Source: Candidatus Woesearchaeota archaeon (GTDB taxonomy: Archaea; Nanobdellota; Nanobdellia; Woesearchaeales; JACPJR01). Taken from it: a stretch of DNA of 64,000 nucleotides. This document shows, piece after piece, positions 10,772 through 17,830 of this stretch (position 1 is the stretch's first letter; each line of letters begins with the position of its first letter). The notes below the pieces were generated by a model. The model searched no databases. It was not told where the DNA came from and saw only the letters and a program-made list of their open reading frames with translations. Location of the stretch: the NCBI GenBank assembly GCA_016187565.1, contig JACPJR010000010.1:132596-196595 (forward strand), read 5' to 3'. A program made the translations under genes and the position numbers.

Positions 10772-11263
10772 ATGATGATTTTCAATCCCAAAAAATCTCA
10801 AGTTAAAATTGGTGAAACTGTTGCTGTTTTGTTTATTTTCTTTATCTTGCTGCTCTTTGGACTTATCTTTTATTCAAAGATTTTTACAACGAAGACACAG
10901 ACACAGATGCATGAGAACTTCCAGCAGCGTGCTGTTGAGATAAGCCAAATTGCTTCTTATCTTCCTGAATTACGTTGTAGTACGACAAACATTCCTACCT
11001 TAGACTGTATTGATATACTCAAACTTCAAGCGTCTGATGCTATCATGGAGGAAAATAGGCTGCGGTATTATGATCAGTTTTTCTATAGTACGATCTCTGT
11101 TGAAGAAATATTTCCTTCTACCGGGCAGGTATGGGTACTTTACAATACCTCGTACAATGGATCGACGATTGTTACCCGAGTTCCTGTCTCACTACTAGAC
11201 GATTCAGTGCATCCCCAGCGTTATAGTTTAGGCATCCTTGTCGTGGAGGTTTATCAGCGATGA
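10772..11263 (+). CDS. Short membrane-anchored protein of the pilus-like cluster
   Basis: I place the start at the ATG pair 10772/10775 because an earlier in-frame start would overlap the upstream gene and prepend residues unlike other members. The product (about 163 residues) starts MMIFNPKKSQVKIGE and continues into a hydrophobic helix (about residues 17-38) and a small ectodomain. The KKSQ tetrad before the helix is shared with the first pilin-like gene. Its stop codon overlaps the start of the next gene (ATGA), a sign of translational coupling. Function is unknown beyond the pilin-like plan. Confidence 0.5.
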   Translation: MMIFNPKKSQVKIGETVAVLFIFFILLLFGLIFYSKIFTTKTQTQMHENFQQRAVEISQIASYLPELRCSTTNIPTLDCIDILKLQASDAIMEENRLRYYDQFFYSTISVEEIFPSTGQVWVLYNTSYNGSTIVTRVPVSLLDDSVHPQRYSLGILVVEVYQR

Positions 11264-11934
11264 GCACAACTTCATCCAAAAAAAAGGTTAGCAGCATCAG
11301 GGCAAGGTCCCATCACATTATTGAATCCAACCGACAAGGGGGATGTCCCTTACGGGGAATGTCGGCAAATGCAGATAACATCAAGCACTTTGAAGCTGCT
11401 AATCTGAGCGGAGCGAATTTTTGGATGAAGTTGACGAGAAAAAAATCTTTGAAAGCACAGATTGAAATTCTCGGACTCTTGATGGTTATGGTTTTGCTTT
11501 CGTTAGGGATGTTATTTGTCCTTCGATTTGTGCTTCTTAAACCCGCTGAAAATGTCCAAGCAACCTTTGCTGATGTCGAGATGGCACAGAACATGATTAC
11601 CTCATTGTTGAAAGTAACGACGACGTGTAAAGACTTGAGTATGACTGAGTTGCTTGAAGATTGTGCCCGCTATGAAAGCATTGATTGCGGTGATGGAAAC
11701 ACCTCGTGCAGTTATCTCAACAAAACCCTTCCTCTTATATTCAACCAGACCTTTGGCATATGGCATCGAAGGTATACCTTTAATGCAACCATTGCTACCA
11801 TTCCTCCGCAGAGTGTTCTTAGTGTCGATGGCAACTGTTCTGCTGCTGCATTAAAAGAAAAACCCGGATTACAACCCCTTCCTCTTGCTTCTGGTGCCCC
11901 GTTAATGATCCGCTTGGATTTATGTAAGCCTTAA
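11260..11934 (+). CDS. Pilin-like protein whose 5' end carries an in-frame mobile element
   Basis: The core protein is a membrane helix (IEILGLLMVMVLLSLGML) with a small Cys-containing ectodomain. The first 57 or so codons are not original. A 165-bp terminal-inverted-repeat element (11268-11432) sits directly after the start ATG. Element plus duplicated target adds 58 codons without a stop. Joining the flanks restores MS-(T/K)-KSLKAQIEILG, a normal cluster N-terminus that begins at the ATGA overlap with the previous gene. Today translation may read through the element, or may begin at ATG 11425, which the element's right end supplies (MKLTRKKSLKAQ). Which start is used cannot be decided from sequence. 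Confidence 0.6.
   Translation: MSTTSSKKKVSSIRARSHHIIESNRQGGCPLRGMSANADNIKHFEAANLSGANFWMKLTRKKSLKAQIEILGLLMVMVLLSLGMLFVLRFVLLKPAENVQATFADVEMAQNMITSLLKVTTTCKDLSMTELLEDCARYESIDCGDGNTSCSYLNKTLPLIFNQTFGIWHRRYTFNATIATIPPQSVLSVDGNCSAAALKEKPGLQPLPLASGAPLMIRLDLCKP
11268..11432. mobile_element. MITE-like element, copy A (165 bp)
   Basis: The ends form a perfect 16-bp inverted repeat when one flanking base is counted (CAACTTCATCCAAAAA at 11267-11282, its complement at 11418-11433). A second internal inverted pair contains TTAGCAGC (11286-11299 and 11391-11404). Copy B at 23442-23608 shares the TCATCCA-type ends, the AGCAGC/AGTAGC block and the stretch CTGAGCGG. The flanks GATGAGCAC and GACGAGAAA match at 6 of 9 positions and look like a decayed 9-bp target duplication. 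No transposase is present, so it is non-autonomous. Confidence 0.75.
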
Positions 11935-12032
11935 GCCCATCTTATCCAGTGTGCCCATACATTACTCGTAAACATTGACGCCCTTGGTTCTATAATAGAG
12001 GACAATAGTATTTACTATGTTTTTTCCTCTAT

Positions 12033-12085
12033 TATATACTAGAAAACCTAACAAATAATATTAAAAATTTAGGTTTTCTATTATA
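12033..12085. repeat. Dispersed 53-bp palindromic repeat, copy 1
   Basis: Perfect 11-bp arms AGAAAACCTAA (12041-12051) and TTAGGTTTTCT (12069-12079) enclose a 17-nt AT loop. It is almost identical to 44241-44294, including the TATATACT flank. It sits in the 215-bp gap between the pilin-like gene and the DUF6159 gene. The rest of that gap is AT-rich and holds only the TATA box of the next gene. CTATTATA occurs directly on both sides of this copy. Confidence 0.8.
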
Positions 12086-12118
12086 ACAGGTTCTCGATTT
12101 ACACTAACCTATAACAAA

Positions 12119-12128
12119 ACTTATATAG
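12119..12128 (+). promoter_or_regulatory. TATA box of the DUF6159-type gene
   Basis: ACTTATATAG is centred 26 nt upstream of ATG 12150, so the transcript would start at or next to the start codon. Confidence 0.6.
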
Positions 12129-12149
12129 CAGAAATATGTTTACCTTATC

Positions 12150-13034
12150 ATGGTAGGTGTTTTTGCACGAAGTTGGGAATTGACCAAGCTTAGTTTTCGT
12201 GTTATGCAACAGGACAAAGAGCTCTTGCTCTTTCCCTTATGTGGAGGTATCTTTTCTCTGCTTTTCATAGTAGTCATCTTATTTCCCACCATTATCGTGC
12301 ATCTTATCAATGGTGTAACGCAGGAATATGGGTTGTTGGAATACGGACTCCTCTTTTTTACGTACTTAGGGCTGTCCTTTATTGCTACGTTCTTTAATGT
12401 CTGTGTTGTCTACACGACAAAACAGCGTTTTTCAGGAAAGAATGCAACGTTTACCGAAAGTCTCGGATTTGCCCTGAAAAAGCTCCCTCTTATTTTACAG
12501 TGGAGTCTTGTTGCTGCTACCGTTGGATTACTCTTGCGTATGCTTGAACAGCTAGGTCAAGGTCGAGGAAGAGGTATGGCTGTATTTACTCGAATATTGG
12601 CATCTCTCTTTGGCATGATGTGGAGTATTGTTACGATCTTTGTCGTCCCTGGTATGGTTTACTACAATCTTGGTCCATTTGCAGCCATTAAACGTTCTTT
12701 TGAAATCTTGCAGAAGACCTGGGGAGAGAGTTTGATACGGTATTATGGTCTTGGATTGATGGAATTTCTCTTTCTTATCCTTGGGTTTATTATTGCCGTA
12801 GTTCTTTTTTTCGCTCTTTCAGTATTTGGACTGGTAGGCATATTTATTGCTCTTACTTTTGCGGTGCTCTATTTCTTAGCAGTCATTCTGATCTTTAATG
12901 TAGCGAATAGCGTCTTTAATACGGTCCTTTTTATCTATGCTGATACCGGTAAGGTTCCTAAGGGATATGATCCTGAAACACTCAAGAAGGTGTTTCAAGG
13001 ACGCCCACGCCATTTTGGTGGCATTGTTCCTTAA
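12150..13034 (+). CDS. DUF6159-type multi-pass membrane protein
   Basis: The 294-residue product begins with the signature RSWELTKLSFRVMQQDKELLLFP-type region that I associate with DUF6159 membrane proteins, followed by about six hydrophobic segments: paired helices near residues 32-52 and 65-90, two in the middle, and two near 215-265. The C-terminus is a short basic cytosolic tail. The family has no established function. It has its own TATA box 26 nt upstream and separates two groups of pilin-like genes, so a role in assembling or inserting the neighbouring membrane proteins is possible but only inferred. Confidence 0.65.
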   Translation: MVGVFARSWELTKLSFRVMQQDKELLLFPLCGGIFSLLFIVVILFPTIIVHLINGVTQEYGLLEYGLLFFTYLGLSFIATFFNVCVVYTTKQRFSGKNATFTESLGFALKKLPLILQWSLVAATVGLLLRMLEQLGQGRGRGMAVFTRILASLFGMMWSIVTIFVVPGMVYYNLGPFAAIKRSFEILQKTWGESLIRYYGLGLMEFLFLILGFIIAVVLFFALSVFGLVGIFIALTFAVLYFLAVILIFNVANSVFNTVLFIYADTGKVPKGYDPETLKKVFQGRPRHFGGIVP

Positions 13035-13076
13035 GGTCATGATAACCTTTTCGAGCATTTAAAAACGATAACAACC

Positions 13077-13086
13077 TTTATATATA
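13077..13086 (+). promoter_or_regulatory. TATA box ahead of the class III signal peptide array
   Basis: TTTATATATA lies about 65 nt upstream of ATG 13147. This predicts a 5' untranslated region of about 35-40 nt that ends in the ribosome-binding site AGAGGTG. Confidence 0.55.
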
Positions 13087-13146
13087 CCCTCCTCCTTAAG
13101 GGGTTATTCGATTCAGAAAACGCTAACAAGCGAAGAGGTGGTATTC

Positions 13147-13410
13147 ATGCACAAAAGAGCTCAGAGTCTTTCATTAAATGTTATCATTGTTGCAGCCTTA
13201 GCATTACTTGTTCTTGTGGTCTTAGCGCTTATTTTTACGGGTAAGATTAATATCTGGGGAAGCCAGGTTAAGGACTGTGTTCAGAATGGCGGCGAGTGTC
13301 AAACAGGTCCTGATTGTGAAGAGGGTTTCCGTAACTACAATGCATGGAAATGTGCTGATGAGAGCGGTGAACCAACCGATGAAGTCTGTTGTTTGGAATT
13401 GAGTGTTTAG
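13147..13410 (+). CDS. Class III signal peptide mini-protein with 6-Cys domain (1)
   Basis: An 87-residue protein: KRAQSLSLN, a hydrophobic helix (about residues 10-30), then a domain with the Cys spacing C-x4-GG-x-C ... C ... C ... CC. The (A/G)Q-S/G-LSLN-x-I-I-I/V-A block is the archaeal class III signal peptide, which is processed by the type IV prepilin-like peptidase. I chose ATG 13147 over GTG 13138 because AGAGGTG is correctly spaced for it. Three close paralogues follow within 1.7 kb. The Cys pattern suggests a small disulfide-knotted head at the tip of a pilin-like shaft. Confidence 0.7.
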   Translation: MHKRAQSLSLNVIIVAALALLVLVVLALIFTGKINIWGSQVKDCVQNGGECQTGPDCEEGFRNYNAWKCADESGEPTDEVCCLELSV

Positions 13411-13412
13411 GT

Positions 13413-13661
13413 ATGACAAAGGCTCAAGGATTAAGCCTTAATGTGATTGTTATTGCAGCTCTTGGCATTATTGTGTTGGTTATTTTAGTGGTTATTTTTT
13501 CCGGAAAAGTCGATCTCTTCGGGAAAAGTTTAACCAACTGTCAGGAAAAAGGTGGTACGTGCAGTGGCTCCTGTGGACCTGATCAGTATGTCATCAAAAA
13601 CACGAACTGCAATAATGATAAGGATCCGACAAACGATCTGTGTTGCATGCCCCTAGCATGA
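13413..13661 (+). CDS. Class III signal peptide mini-protein with 6-Cys domain (2)
   Basis: An 82-residue paralogue. MTKAQGLSLNVIVIAALG is the class III signal and start of the helix. After it come FSGKVDLFGKSL and a knot-like domain with CQEKGGTC and a terminal CCMPLA. The start at 13413 lies 3 nt after the previous stop, and an upstream in-frame ATG would overlap that gene. Signal and helix are conserved with the neighbours while the Cys domain differs in loop sequence. This is a tandem family with a constant anchor and variable head. Confidence 0.7.
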   Translation: MTKAQGLSLNVIVIAALGIIVLVILVVIFSGKVDLFGKSLTNCQEKGGTCSGSCGPDQYVIKNTNCNNDKDPTNDLCCMPLA

Positions 13662-13715
13662 CGTCACAACAGATAGATGACGTCAACAGAGAGATGACGT
13701 AAACTGATATGACGT
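13658..13715 (+). repeat. Four phased ATGACGT motifs
   Basis: ATGACGT begins at 13658, 13677, 13694 and 13709, giving steps of 19, 17 and 15. The units are joined by purine-rich AGA/GAT linkers. The first copy overlaps the stop codon of the preceding mini-protein gene. They lie in the 109-bp gap before the third paralogue and could be protein-binding sites; TGACGTCA in the first copy is a full palindrome. Confidence 0.6.
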
Positions 13716-13770
13716 AGATAGAGTAGAAGTCGGGTAGTGGAAGTAATAAGTAGGTTATGGTGATGATCCG

Positions 13771-14046
13771 ATGTACAGAAACAAGAAACAAACCAAAGCC
13801 CAGGGATTAAGTTTAAACACCATTATCATAGCTGTTTTGGTCCTTATTGTTCTCATTGTGTTGGTTCTTATCTTTACTGGAAAGATCAGATTGTTTAGTG
13901 CTGATCTTGAAAATTGTGTTTCAAAAGGTGGACAGTGTCAGGCAAATGCATGTCCTTCTGGTTATGCAAAGATTCCCAATAGTGACTGTGAGAAAACACC
14001 AGATGGAAGTCCAACCGGAAATGTCTGTTGCATTCAGATATTGTAA
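13771..14046 (+). CDS. Class III signal peptide mini-protein with 6-Cys domain (3)
   Basis: A 91-residue paralogue with KAQGLSLNTIIIAVLVLIV as class III signal and membrane helix, then TGKIRLFSADL and a domain CVSKGGQC-x4-C-PSGY ... C ... CC. Compared with its neighbours, the helix and the LF/FG hinge are conserved and the loops differ. It is the last gene before a 440-bp hairpin-dense non-coding block. Function as a pilin-like surface subunit is inferred from the signal type and the array context. Confidence 0.7.
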   Translation: MYRNKKQTKAQGLSLNTIIIAVLVLIVLIVLVLIFTGKIRLFSADLENCVSKGGQCQANACPSGYAKIPNSDCEKTPDGSPTGNVCCIQIL

Positions 14047-14071
14047 TTCCTCTAACGTAAAGTGTTTATTT

Positions 14072-14443
14072 CAGCAAACTTTTACAATTACAGCGCCGCT
14101 TATGGCAGTGCGACGGTCAAAACCTCATATCTTCGGTTTTGTCCTACGAGCCCAGCTCCGAAGGAGCCAACCCTCGGCTCGTCGCACGCCTTATGGGCGC
14201 TGACGAAGGGGGGGACGCCCCCCAAACTTTACCGAAGTTTGATCAAAAAGGTGCAACATAAAGTTGCACTTCGTGGCCTTCGTGTTGCCTGGATAGCCAC
14301 GGCGAAGAGCTTTATGCTCTTCCTTGCGTGTCAACTGAGCGTAACCAGTTGCGGGGTACTTCGTAGGATTTGCCGAGCAAATCCGTCAGCCGCCATCGCT
14401 GTGGTGTATCTGACAATTTTTACGCTTTAGATTTAGTTTGCTG
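14072..14443 (+). other. GC-rich hairpin-dense block, candidate large structured RNA
   Basis: The 440-bp gap 14047-14487 has no convincing gene. Its ends pair: CAGCAAACT (14072-14080) with AGTTTGCTG (14435-14443). Inside, GTGCGA/TCGCAC closes a junction holding AAAACC/GGTTTT and ACGAGCC/GGCTCGT, the latter with an inner CTCC-GAA-GGAG hairpin. GGGGGG/CCCCCC, AAACTT/AAGTTT, GTGCAAC/GTTGCAC, CGTGGC/GCCACG, GAAGAGC/GCTCTTC, AACTG/CAGTT and GGATTTG/CAAATCC follow, several with five-base loops. Base composition is clearly richer in GC than the flanks. I saw none of the conserved RNase P or SRP RNA cores. Confidence 0.55.
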
Positions 14444-14487
14444 TTAAAGCGGTTGTGAGCTTTTGTAGAATAGTTTGTGGTGGAACG

Positions 14488-14769
14488 ATGAGATCAGGCC
14501 AGGGACTTTCTCTGACAACAGTTGTTATTGCCGTCCTTGTTATTATTGTACTTATTGTCCTTCTGGTAATCTTTACTACACAGTTGAGGATCTTTGGTAA
14601 GGATATCAACGAGAGTGGGACTTCTTACGAACGAATATGTAAAATGCCAGGTCTTGAACGGGAGTGCTATGAATCTAAGGGTACCTGTGAGGCCGAACAA
14701 GGTGTTTTCATTCCCAAAAAAGACAACCAGCCATGGAAAGATTGCCCTGGAGAATGCTGTGAGTTGTGA
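14488..14769 (+). CDS. Class III signal peptide mini-protein with Cys-rich head (4)
   Basis: A 93-residue paralogue starting MRSGQGLSLTTVVIAVLVII, a class III signal and helix, then a longer, more charged head with CEAEQG and a final CPGECCEL. ATG 14488 is preceded by GGTGG at the right spacing, so the longer upstream reading is rejected. It differs from the first three in lacking the double Gly between the first cysteines (CYESKGTC). The hairpin-dense block separates it from them. It converges with the deacylase gene, 17 nt away. Confidence 0.65.
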   Translation: MRSGQGLSLTTVVIAVLVIIVLIVLLVIFTTQLRIFGKDINESGTSYERICKMPGLERECYESKGTCEAEQGVFIPKKDNQPWKDCPGECCEL

Positions 14770-14786
14770 AATTCGCTCCTTTTACT

Positions 14787-15251
14787 TTACTTTCTTATCC
14801 TAGCAATAGTAGCATGATTCGCTTTTTGTAATTCTTGGGTAGAAATCTTTACCAGAGAATTTTCAGAACCACCACCGGTATAAACTATTTGTTTTTCCAT
14901 TACTTTTTGATCAATGAGAAATCTTGCCTCGTAACCAAACGAGGGAGTTCCACCACAAGGATAACCTGTCTTCTCTAAAATCTCCCGGGGTGTAGCGGTT
15001 CTTGGTCGTTGAATATGCAAGGCCTTTTCAACCTGTGAGGTACTCGCTCTGTCTTCACCTTTAACAATAGCAACAATAAGGTTCCCCTGTGCATCAATCA
15101 TACAGATGTTCTTAACAAAGTCATCGGTATTTGCATTTGCAGTTTGTGCTGCTTCCTCTACAGAGTGACATGATTGGCTAAAATGTAGATGTTCACCTTG
15201 AATGTTTTTATCATGTAAAAACTTTTTTAGTTTTTCTTCGTATTGGTTCAT
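14787..15251 (-). CDS. YbaK/ProX-type aminoacyl-tRNA deacylase
   Basis: A 154-residue single-domain protein of the YbaK/EbsC fold. Visible family marks are a lysine in FVKNICMID, the AIVKGEDRAS segment, the GGTPSFGY loop and the closing TGGGSENSLVKIS strand. Members hydrolyse mischarged tRNA (for example Cys- or Ala-tRNAPro) in trans; the exact substrate cannot be read from the sequence. It is transcribed against the surrounding surface-protein genes from its own TATA box (ATTATAAATATT, 15275-15286, about 28 nt upstream). It is probably a housekeeping gene within the island. Confidence 0.8.
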   Translation of the reverse strand: MNQYEEKLKKFLHDKNIQGEHLHFSQSCHSVEEAAQTANANTDDFVKNICMIDAQGNLIVAIVKGEDRASTSQVEKALHIQRPRTATPREILEKTGYPCGGTPSFGYEARFLIDQKVMEKQIVYTGGGSENSLVKISTQELQKANHATIARIRK

Positions 15252-15330
15252 AGCGTAAAGAATTATTTTGGAGATTATAAATATTGTTTAGTGGTGACGG
15301 ATGAGCATTGTTTAAATGGCAAGCGAAATC

Positions 15331-15340
15331 TTTATATAAT
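15331..15340 (+). promoter_or_regulatory. TATA box of the 110-residue protein gene
   Basis: TTTATATAAT is centred 28 nt upstream of ATG 15363, which predicts a leaderless transcript. Confidence 0.6.
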
Positions 15341-15362
15341 AATAGACTGATAAAAATAATAT

Positions 15363-15695
15363 ATGTTTCTATATCGTGCAATAAATAAAGAAGAACTTAA
15401 AGAATTTCTTACATTAAACAAATTGGAGTTAAAATGGGAGATTAAGAAAAGAACAAAATACAGCTTCATTGTTCACAAAGAGACTCGTTGGGTTAATAGA
15501 GAAGGAAATCATAGGTGGCATGTTTATGCAATGGCACGTGACGGCGGAGATTATTGCGGGATAGTTCTTAGATTTTGGAGTTGGGGAAGTCCCTCACTTT
15601 TTGAAGAAAATAAGGGTCAATCAGATCGGGGAAAATTTTATTGTCTTAAAGATCATAAAAGAACAGTCAAAGTAGATTATTTATCTCTTGATTAA
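15363..15695 (+). CDS. Small uncharacterised cytosolic protein
   Basis: A 110-residue soluble protein with no signal or membrane segment. It is basic at the N-terminal half (KWEIKKRTKYSF) and rich in aromatic residues (RFWSWGSPSLF). It has its own TATA box 28 nt upstream and a short downstream gap. I recognise no family. Its cytosolic, monocistronic character sets it apart from the secreted proteins around it, and it may be a small accessory gene. Confidence 0.45.
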   Translation: MFLYRAINKEELKEFLTLNKLELKWEIKKRTKYSFIVHKETRWVNREGNHRWHVYAMARDGGDYCGIVLRFWSWGSPSLFEENKGQSDRGKFYCLKDHKRTVKVDYLSLD

Positions 15696-15764
15696 AAAGA
15701 TTTGGTTCCGAGAGCTATACCCTCTCTGTTCCTTATGTTCTCTTCGTCGTTAATGAGCAAAAGG

Positions 15765-15774
15765 TTTATATATT
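15765..15774 (+). promoter_or_regulatory. TATA box of the 40-residue class III protein
   Basis: TTTATATATT is centred 27 nt upstream of ATG 15796. This supports the tiny gene as a real, leaderless transcription unit start. Confidence 0.6.
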
Positions 15775-15795
15775 CTCTTGGTTGATAACTTTTGT

Positions 15796-15918
15796 ATGGT
15801 GCAGAAAAGAGGTTTGGATTTAAGTTTGCAGACGATTATTTTGTTGGTACTTTTTGCCGTCATTATTATCGTGCTTGTCGCTATTTTTTGGTCGATAACC
15901 AGACAACTTTTCAGTTAA
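15796..15918 (+). CDS. 40-residue class III signal peptide micro-protein
   Basis: The product reads MVQKRGLDLSLQTIILLVLF, then VIIIVLVAIFW and a short polar end (SITRQLFS). It is therefore only a class III-like signal (KRGLDLSLQ), a helix and eight residues. A TATA box 27 nt upstream of its ATG and a following pilin-like gene 33 nt downstream support expression. A longer open frame overlapping it in another register is a shadow. It may act as a minimal pilin or assembly primer; that role is inferred. Confidence 0.6.
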   Translation: MVQKRGLDLSLQTIILLVLFAVIIIVLVAIFWSITRQLFS

Positions 15919-15951
15919 ACTTCACTCGCAACCTTAACAACGACGCTTACC

Positions 15952-16737
15952 ATGAATACCCGAGGCATTGCAGCAAAGGAACTTGCAGTTATTCTCTTTG
16001 TTGTAGCTGCATTAGTCATGGTTGTTTTTCCTTTAACAACGAAGCTCTATGCAAGCCTTACTCGAGGGAGTGCTATTGAATCCTGCCGTTCTGGATTGCT
16101 TGCAGATCGCTATGCACCAACAGGAATCAAGGGATTTCCTGAACAATGCATGACCTACCAGAAGATATTTTCTTACAAAGAGGTTTTAGAAGATAACGGG
16201 GATGATGAGCAGCTTGATCAAACCGTTATCTTTAATGAATTTGCAAACAGTGCACGCTTGACCTGGTATCAGGCCATAGAAGGCATTGCTCATAGTACCG
16301 AAAAAAGTCTTTTCGGAAAAGATGTTGCCTGTTTTATCGGCGGAGAAATTGATTTCGAAAGAAAAGTTCAGGTTGATTTTGCTCAAGAAAAGGTCTGTGG
16401 ATTATTTGATACGCTGTCAAACGAGAAGATGCAGTCGTGGAAAGCAGGAAATTTTGATGGGACAAACAAAACGTATTTTGCCTATCTCTATGGAAGTCAG
16501 ACGACATTAGATGCTTACAGAAGCGATGTTGAGGATCGTTTTGGTAAAGATACTGCTTTAGTTCCAGGAAACGATTGCATTAGTCCCTCCCAGAAATATT
16601 ATGTGGTGTATTATGGAACCTCTATCAGCCTCACGTGGTTTGCACAGGTTGGTACAGCTGCAATGGTTGTGTTTGTTGATGCCGAGCATCTTGGCGATTT
16701 GGGATGTCAATTAGTCCATCACAATCCACAAAAATAA
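15952..16737 (+). CDS. Membrane-anchored ectodomain protein of the island
   Basis: A 261-residue protein beginning MNTRGIAAKELAVILFVVAA, a pilin-like N-terminus with a single helix (about residues 10-30). The extracellular domain carries paired cysteines near residues 45, 66, 127, 149 and 210. No enzyme motif is seen. It follows the micro-protein by 33 nt and precedes a similar gene by 27 nt, so the three probably form an operon. Structural or scaffold function is inferred. Confidence 0.55.
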   Translation: MNTRGIAAKELAVILFVVAALVMVVFPLTTKLYASLTRGSAIESCRSGLLADRYAPTGIKGFPEQCMTYQKIFSYKEVLEDNGDDEQLDQTVIFNEFANSARLTWYQAIEGIAHSTEKSLFGKDVACFIGGEIDFERKVQVDFAQEKVCGLFDTLSNEKMQSWKAGNFDGTNKTYFAYLYGSQTTLDAYRSDVEDRFGKDTALVPGNDCISPSQKYYVVYYGTSISLTWFAQVGTAAMVVFVDAEHLGDLGCQLVHHNPQK

Positions 16738-16764
16738 AATCATCGTACTCTCAAACGAGAATAT

Positions 16765-17706
16765 ATGATACGTCAAAAAAGAGGAAAAAGAGGACAGGCA
16801 GATCATTTTGGTGAGTATGTTATTGTTGGACTAGTTATTACGTTGGTTATCTTATTTATCATGCTAAAATTAGAGTTAAGCGTTGGAAATATTCTTCGAG
16901 GAACTGTGCCTGAGCAGATCTGCCGTGATAGTGTGCTGGCTCATGCAGGACTACATATCAAGGGTGTTGATGTTTCCTCTGATATTAAATGTCCAACGCA
17001 GCACATCAAGAATAGAGCTCGTGAGAATGATGATGCCTTGCATGAGATTGCCGAAGCTATGCGAAAATGTAAGTGGCAGTTTGATGGTGATGGGCTGAAC
17101 CTTTTTAAAAATAAAGGTGTCTTCGATGCTCTGCTGGACAAGGAAACCAATTACTGTGTGGTTTGTCATCGCCTAGAGTTTACCAATGAACTTACCTTTA
17201 CCCCTGAAGAGATTCAGAACTATCTGATGGATCATACCTTTCAGCGTCTTCTTGATAACCAGAGTCTGGAAGAGATATCCTATTATGAATACCTCACCGG
17301 AATTTCTCCTGAAGAAAATCGTGCAGCATTACAAGCACAAGCTCCGTCTTTTCCTGACGAGGTAATCACCACAAAAGACACTGATTTAGCAACCATCTTT
17401 ATGTACAACAAAGGCGGTGAGACAACCTCAGCATTTTGGGAATGGACTGGTGGTGGCTCGGGTGCACTTGGTGCTGTTGGTTTAGGCATTGCCTTGTTTA
17501 GTGGCGTAGGTACTATTCCTGTTCTCCTGATCATTGGCGCTGGTGCAGGTACAGGCGCGTTGGCGGGGGGTGCAGTTGCCCAAAAGACAGGAACCATTGA
17601 ACAGACAGCCAATGTTGGTTATATGTTGGTACCGTATACCACAGAATACTTGAGTAGTTTAGAGTGTGATTATCTCCCGGCAAAACAGACCATACTTTCA
17701 CCTTAA
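16765..17706 (+). CDS. Membrane-anchored protein with C-terminal glycine-rich hydrophobic hairpin
   Basis: A 313-residue protein with an N-terminal basic patch (RQKRGKRGQADHFGEY), a helix at about residues 18-37 and a Cys-containing ectodomain. Near residues 230-275 is a Gly/Ala-rich hydrophobic double stretch (GGGSGALGAVGLGIALF and IIGAGAGTGALAGGAVA) of the type found in membrane-inserting or channel-lining hairpins. The N-terminal RGQA-type motif resembles a class III signal. It is co-directional with its neighbours. A pore-like or membrane-active role is possible but only suggested by composition. Confidence 0.5.
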   Translation: MIRQKRGKRGQADHFGEYVIVGLVITLVILFIMLKLELSVGNILRGTVPEQICRDSVLAHAGLHIKGVDVSSDIKCPTQHIKNRARENDDALHEIAEAMRKCKWQFDGDGLNLFKNKGVFDALLDKETNYCVVCHRLEFTNELTFTPEEIQNYLMDHTFQRLLDNQSLEEISYYEYLTGISPEENRAALQAQAPSFPDEVITTKDTDLATIFMYNKGGETTSAFWEWTGGGSGALGAVGLGIALFSGVGTIPVLLIIGAGAGTGALAGGAVAQKTGTIEQTANVGYMLVPYTTEYLSSLECDYLPAKQTILSP

Positions 17707-17830
17707 GATTTGGACTACCTAGCTCAACACGCAGAAACCCTTAAATAGAGTAACTGATACGAAGATATAACTGAGATAGCAGTGAGATAGTAAGAAATTT
17801 GCAAGATAGAGCAAAGCAACTGGCGACAAA

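Noticed and set aside
14062-14430. Open frame of 122 codons across the hairpin-dense block
   Set aside because: No promoter or ribosome-binding site, unusual residue mix, and every part of it lies in strong palindromes. The open frame is best explained by GC-rich composition.
14072-14443. RNase P RNA or SRP RNA
   Set aside because: I looked for the conserved P4/CR cores of RNase P and the GGAA-type helix 8 of SRP RNA and saw neither; only the size and hairpin density are similar.
15792-16079. 95-codon frame overlapping the class III micro-protein and the next gene
   Set aside because: It runs in another register through a clear signal-helix gene and the start of a pilin-like gene, and its composition is protein-unlike.
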